64,000 nt of DNA, taken from contig JAOUJW010000006.1 in assembly GCA_029882975.1 (NCBI GenBank), positions 62,001-126,000 of the forward strand. Reading direction: 5' to 3'. The position numbers and the translations under genes are program-made. The stretch is from Gammaproteobacteria bacterium (GTDB taxonomy: Bacteria > Pseudomonadota > Gammaproteobacteria > SZUA-152). Positions 60,629-64,000 of the stretch are shown here, in pieces. The stretch's first letter is position 1; each line of letters begins with the position of its first letter. The notes beneath the pieces are model-generated. The model was not told the DNA's origin. It did no database searches and saw nothing but the letters and a program-made list of their open reading frames with translations.

Positions 60629-61057
60629 CTATGCCTGATTCTCCTGCGCCAGTTGGTACCAGCGTTGCGCTTCTTCCGGATCTTTTTCCACGCCTTTGCC
60701 TTCTTCGTACATCATGCCTAAAGTCATTTGCGATCCGGGCAAACCCTGTTCTGCCGCTTTACGGAACCATTCTACGGCTGTGGATTCGTTTTTTTCCACG
60801 CATTCGCCGAACATATACATGATCCCCATACCGTGTTGGGCAAACAGGTGGCCTTGGTCCGCTGCGGCCTGCATCCACTTTATGGCATATTCGGGGTTTT
60901 TTACCCGACCCAGACCGTTTTGAAACATCATGCCCAAACGATACTGGGCTTCGGCATTGCCTTGTTCCGCCAGCGGTGAGAGTAGACGCAGTGCTTTGGT
61001 AAAGTCCTGATCTTCAAATGCGGCGATGCCACTGGCTAATTCCAATTCTTCACTCAT
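60629..61057 (-). CDS. Sel1-repeat (SLR) protein
   Basis: The 142-residue protein is made of Sel1-like repeats (AQYRLGMMFQNGLGRVKNPEYAIKWMQAAADQGH; AQHGMGIMYMFGECVEKNESTAVEWFRKAAEQGL; SQMTLGMMYEEGKGVEKDPEEAQRWYQLA, in parts). Such repeats bind proteins. No signal peptide is present, so it is probably cytoplasmic. Its ATG lies 11 bases after the stop of the 344-residue gene upstream on the same strand, so they are co-transcribed. Confidence 0.9.
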   Translation of the reverse strand: MSEELELASGIAAFEDQDFTKALRLLSPLAEQGNAEAQYRLGMMFQNGLGRVKNPEYAIKWMQAAADQGHLFAQHGMGIMYMFGECVEKNESTAVEWFRKAAEQGLPGSQMTLGMMYEEGKGVEKDPEEAQRWYQLAQENQA

Positions 61058-61068
61058 AAAAACTTTAC

Positions 61069-62103
61069 CTATATCGCTTGAATTAATTCATCGGTTCGCT
61101 GAGTTATGTTGCTACCATGGGTTTTAAAAGCAGCCAGTAAGCCGTGAACAGTTTGTTCCCAGTGCCGGCGGCCTTGTTGTACGCATCTGTCCAATGCTTG
61201 TGTATCACCCGATTGCAGCCAACTGCGGTAGGCTTGCAGGGCGCCGGGAAAAAGTTGCTTACGCATGCCGGTGAAATTGGCAAAATAAAAATGTAATGAC
61301 AATTCGTTGCCGGAGTTTACCAGAGAGGGCAGGGTACTGATACAGTCCGCCAGGTGATCCCTGACCGCACGAATCTGCAACTCCGCCCCGGAATGGGGGA
61401 TCTGCTGCAGCATGTCTTTCCATGCCTGTCCCACCATTTGCCCCACTTCCGTTTCGCCGACTTCGTGTAATAAGACGTTCTCTGATTCATTTTCGCAGAG
61501 GCGATCCAATACTTGTTCCATATCCGGTGCATCAATGAATGCTATGGCCTTCGCCATGGGGTGATTACTGTCTTTTTTCCATTGCCATTCTTCGATTTTC
61601 TGCCAGATAAACCGTCTCAATGATTCTTGTCGAATAAATACTTGATTATTCAATGACATAGCGGGAGGTGCTACCAGGTCACGAGCGTACTCCTCAGAAG
61701 AGATATACACCGTCAATCCGTTTTGTATCATCTTGCGTTTTAGTTTTCCCAGAAAAAAATGCGGTTTTCCAAAAACGCCATAACCACTGCTGTAGACATA
61801 ACCCTGTGGGTTTAACACCGCGTTAATTGGATCGCTGTCAAAGGGGTCATAGTGTTGTTTGCCTAAGCGTAGATTTTGATAGGGTTCTTGCTCCAGGGAG
61901 TCCCATAATTGTTCTCGTTGTTGTAGCCACTCGCTGACGGCGGGTTTGTGTAATTCCCGGGTTAAGGGTGTTTGTTGTTCCCAGCGAAAATATTCGCGCA
62001 TTTTCAGCAAAAAAATGCACAGGCTGTAATTTCCCGCATATTGTGCGTCGGAAATGTGACAATTCCTTTGGATTACTGCTGTGAGTTCACTTAAATTCAT
62101 CAT
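61069..62103 (-). CDS. Conserved protein of the Sfum_1244 type
   Basis: The 344-residue soluble protein starts NLSELTAVIQRNCHISDAQYAGNYSLCIFLLKMREYFRWEQQ (split), a pattern I associate with the Sfum_1244 family, whose function is not established. Other conserved-looking parts are NPQGYVYSSGYGVFGKPHFFLGKL and RFIWQKIEEWQWKK. A Glu/His pair near VLLHEVGETEVGQ could be functional. It is divergent from the gene at 62236 and co-transcribed with the Sel1-repeat gene. Confidence 0.7.
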   Translation of the reverse strand: MMNLSELTAVIQRNCHISDAQYAGNYSLCIFLLKMREYFRWEQQTPLTRELHKPAVSEWLQQREQLWDSLEQEPYQNLRLGKQHYDPFDSDPINAVLNPQGYVYSSGYGVFGKPHFFLGKLKRKMIQNGLTVYISSEEYARDLVAPPAMSLNNQVFIRQESLRRFIWQKIEEWQWKKDSNHPMAKAIAFIDAPDMEQVLDRLCENESENVLLHEVGETEVGQMVGQAWKDMLQQIPHSGAELQIRAVRDHLADCISTLPSLVNSGNELSLHFYFANFTGMRKQLFPGALQAYRSWLQSGDTQALDRCVQQGRRHWEQTVHGLLAAFKTHGSNITQRTDELIQAI

Positions 62104-62235
62104 TTATAGCCACGACTCATTTATTTCAGGGTGTGCCGCCCTATTTCAAAGTGTATACTTATGCCGCTTAACTGCAATGACAAAGTTTTTGGGGACATTG
62201 CGGTCAATTGTAAAAGATTTATTAAGGTAATCCTC

Positions 62236-62829
62236 ATGGTTCGTCTGAAAACCAAATGGCATCGCAGTAAACGCTCCGAACGCAATAAGGCGGGTTCCAA
62301 CAAGCCCAAGCAGCTTAAGGATCTATCCAGTGTTATTGCCATGAATATCTGGAAACTGGCCAAAGAGGCCTTCGCCCACATGGAGAAGGAAGGATTTCGG
62401 TTCCGTGATGATGAGCAGGCCATCGGCAGTATTAATGAGTTCATGGTTTATCAGCTGCATATTGTGGATCGCATGATTTACACCAAGGTCAGCGAGGATG
62501 AGCGTGGCCCGTTTATCAATGCAGTGGCCGGCAATTTAATCGAAACCATGGTGGAGAATCAGGCGGAATTACTGGGGCCGGGGGAGTACCAATCATCAAT
62601 GGTGGATTTTATGAATCAGCGTCTGTCCCAGTATGCCGAGTGTGATTTTACCGATGAGGGCCCCAGCTACGAATTCACTCGTTATTTGGCTCTGAATGTC
62701 TCTGAACATTTGGAACAAACTGACAGTAAATGGGTGGTGGAACAGGTGATTGATATTGAAGCTCCACCTATCATTGAGAAAATCATGCGTGTGGCCGAGG
62801 ATGTTTTAGGCTTGCGCTTCCGGGGTTAA
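62236..62829 (+). CDS. Uncharacterised soluble protein
   Basis: The ATG at 62236, with AAGG upstream, gives 197 residues. A basic N-terminus (MVRLKTKWHRSKRSERNKAGSNK) is followed by a helical domain (AMNIWKLAKEAFAHMEKEGFRF; INEFMVYQLHIVDRMIYTKVSEDERG; YEFTRYLALNVSEHL). It looks like a small all-alpha domain with an RNA- or membrane-binding tail. No family is recognised. It leads a plus-strand pair with the membrane protein at 62859. Confidence 0.65.
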   Translation: MVRLKTKWHRSKRSERNKAGSNKPKQLKDLSSVIAMNIWKLAKEAFAHMEKEGFRFRDDEQAIGSINEFMVYQLHIVDRMIYTKVSEDERGPFINAVAGNLIETMVENQAELLGPGEYQSSMVDFMNQRLSQYAECDFTDEGPSYEFTRYLALNVSEHLEQTDSKWVVEQVIDIEAPPIIEKIMRVAEDVLGLRFRG

Positions 62830-62858
62830 AAGCCTTTGTTCTGCGGTTTACCTCTGCA

Positions 62859-63641
62859 ATGTCAACCAAGAAGTACATACCCAATAGCGTACCTTTAAAA
62901 GTCCGAGTGTGGTTGGCTGTAGCCGCCCTGGTGTTGTTGGTTTACGCCCTACTGCAAACTGTGATCGGTGTGACCTATATGCCGGGTAAGCGGGGTGGTA
63001 TGCTGTTATCAGGCATCCCCACATTGCTCATCGTTTTTTCTTCCTTGTCCCTATCTCTGGCTTTTTTGTTGACCATCGTGGATCATTATGACACTCGGCC
63101 AAATGAACATTGGTATAAGACGGCTAAAAATCGTTGTTACATGGCCACACTCTATCTGCTCATTGCAGCGCCGCTATTGGAACTGGCTGATATACTTTTA
63201 AGGCTTTTCGGTTGGGACATGCTACCGCACTTTCACGGTCTGGCTTCCCACTACACACTGTATACGCCTGAGTTACAAAATTATTTACCCCTTCTGCATT
63301 CCTGGCAACAATACGATATTGCAGTACTGTTAATCTCGTTTGGGTTACTGTTGATTTCCTGGCTGCTGATGAAGTGGTTTCCCCGCTATGGCTTGATGGG
63401 GGCACTATTGTGTTGTGTCGGTTTGGGAGGGTTGTTTTTTGAGTTTTTTCTCCTGACCGTGGAAGATTTTCTCAGCGGCAAAGTCACTTACAATGACGCC
63501 ACCTTGGAAGCCCTCAAGGAACCGGCGAAGTTCAACGCCATCTTGTTAACCCACGCCGTTATGAGTGTGGTTATGCTGAGTGCCAGTCTGGCAGGGGTTT
63601 TCCTAGCCATCCGCAAACGCAGTCGTTTTACCAGTCTGTAA
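62859..63641 (+). CDS. Multispan inner-membrane protein of unknown function
   Basis: The 260-residue protein has about six hydrophobic helices (VRVWLAVAALVLLVYALLQTVIG; LLSGIPTLLIVFSSLSLSLAFLL; MATLYLLIAAPLLELADILL; YDIAVLLISFGLLLISWLLM; MGALLCCVGLGGLFFEFFLL; LLTHAVMSVVMLSASLAGVFLA, split). A periplasmic or cytoplasmic loop holds PHFHGLASHYTLYTPELQNY. No family is recognised. It starts 29 bases after the stop of the previous gene, so the two form a small operon. Confidence 0.7.
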   Translation: MSTKKYIPNSVPLKVRVWLAVAALVLLVYALLQTVIGVTYMPGKRGGMLLSGIPTLLIVFSSLSLSLAFLLTIVDHYDTRPNEHWYKTAKNRCYMATLYLLIAAPLLELADILLRLFGWDMLPHFHGLASHYTLYTPELQNYLPLLHSWQQYDIAVLLISFGLLLISWLLMKWFPRYGLMGALLCCVGLGGLFFEFFLLTVEDFLSGKVTYNDATLEALKEPAKFNAILLTHAVMSVVMLSASLAGVFLAIRKRSRFTSL

Positions 63642-63833
63642 AATCTAAACAAACGGTTCGTCGCTGTCCGCGTTTGTAGGGTGTAGCGCGCGTGAACTGC
63701 CTAACCACCATAAACAATTGATTTATCACGCTTACCCAATCTCGGTTATAATTTGGTCCCGATTCGGGATTGTTTTGTAACAAATCACCGCTAGGATCGA
63801 CTAAATAGGCAATACGTAATCACGAGGTGTAGC

Positions 63834-64000
63834 ATGAAACCGGTACAAATTCTCTTAATCCTGATTGGGGCTTTTTGCCTTTCATCCCAGGCCCTGGCGG
63901 CCAAGGCCGTATTTGCCGGAGGCTGTTTTTGGTGCATGGAGTCGGACTTCGAAAAACTCATGGACAAGGGTGTTATCGATGTGGTTTCCGGTTTTACCGG
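63834..64000 (+). CDS. msrA: Exported peptide methionine-S-sulfoxide reductase MsrA (5' part only)
   Basis: The ATG at 63834 (GAGG upstream) begins a signal peptide ([22 protein letters not shown]), followed by [24 protein letters not shown] is the MsrA active-site motif with the catalytic Cys. The gene runs off the right edge after about 55 codons. The signal peptide means it repairs oxidised methionine in the periplasm rather than in the cytoplasm. Confidence 0.9.
   Translation, partial: MKPVQILLILIGAFCLSSQALAAKAVFAGGCFWCMESDFEKLMDKGVIDVVSGFT

Overview
The window comes from a gammaproteobacterial sulfur oxidiser, probably a relative of the Chromatiales and thiotrophic symbionts. The main evidence is a complete oxidative (reverse) dissimilatory sulfite reductase cluster in the Allochromatium vinosum gene order, dsrABEFHCMKLJOPNR, on the minus strand at 34398-47446. 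It includes the sulfur-oxidiser markers dsrEFH, dsrL, dsrN and dsrR. No rRNA, tRNA, insertion sequence or CRISPR array was seen. All identifications rest on reading the sequence and on recalled family knowledge; no database search was run.

Layout. 1-8300: housekeeping and envelope genes, namely a lipoprotein cut by the window edge, a two-gene set with a small membrane protein and an exported protein, a lytic transglycosylase, proS, a small OB-like lipoprotein, nadC, an ankyrin protein and a PlsC-type acyltransferase. 8286-11023: clpB behind a near-perfect sigma-32 promoter. 11252-23083: a GGDEF/EAL protein, small membrane proteins, a spondin-domain protein, a histidine kinase, a zinc-finger/membrane/TPR protein facing a rhomboid protease, and an OmpR-type two-component pair. 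23382-34381: a rhodanese followed by a dense signalling block (NarL/NarX-type pair, Cache kinase, two response regulators including an HD-GYP phosphodiesterase, a kinase remnant and a 1026-residue PAS/GAF kinase).

34398-47446 is the dsr operon. DsrAB oxidises sulfane sulfur carried on DsrC to sulfite. DsrEFH hands sulfur to DsrC, DsrMKJOP is the membrane electron-transfer complex, DsrL is the NAD(P)H-linked iron-sulfur flavoprotein, DsrN makes the siroheme amide, and DsrR is a cysteine-free A-type protein needed for full Dsr function. GC-rich hairpins lie between dsrA and dsrB, dsrC and dsrM, and dsrO and dsrP.

Divergent from dsrA, across a structured 574-bp region, is a five-gene plus-strand operon (48021-51141): a TauD-type Fe(II)/2-oxoglutarate oxygenase, a 75-residue protein, a 238-residue helical protein, a Cas6/Cmx6-like RNA endonuclease homologue and a cysteine-less DsrC paralogue. 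This operon is the best candidate for an undescribed system. A CRISPR-processing fold sits in a sulfur locus with no CRISPR array or other cas gene, next to transcripts rich in hairpins.

51222-64000: a large hybrid sensor kinase and a REC-GGDEF regulator, small envelope proteins, two adjacent Fe(II)/2OG oxygenases (one PKHD/PiuC-type), a small orphan gene with a textbook terminator, a Sel1-repeat protein, several uncharacterised proteins and the start of an exported msrA.
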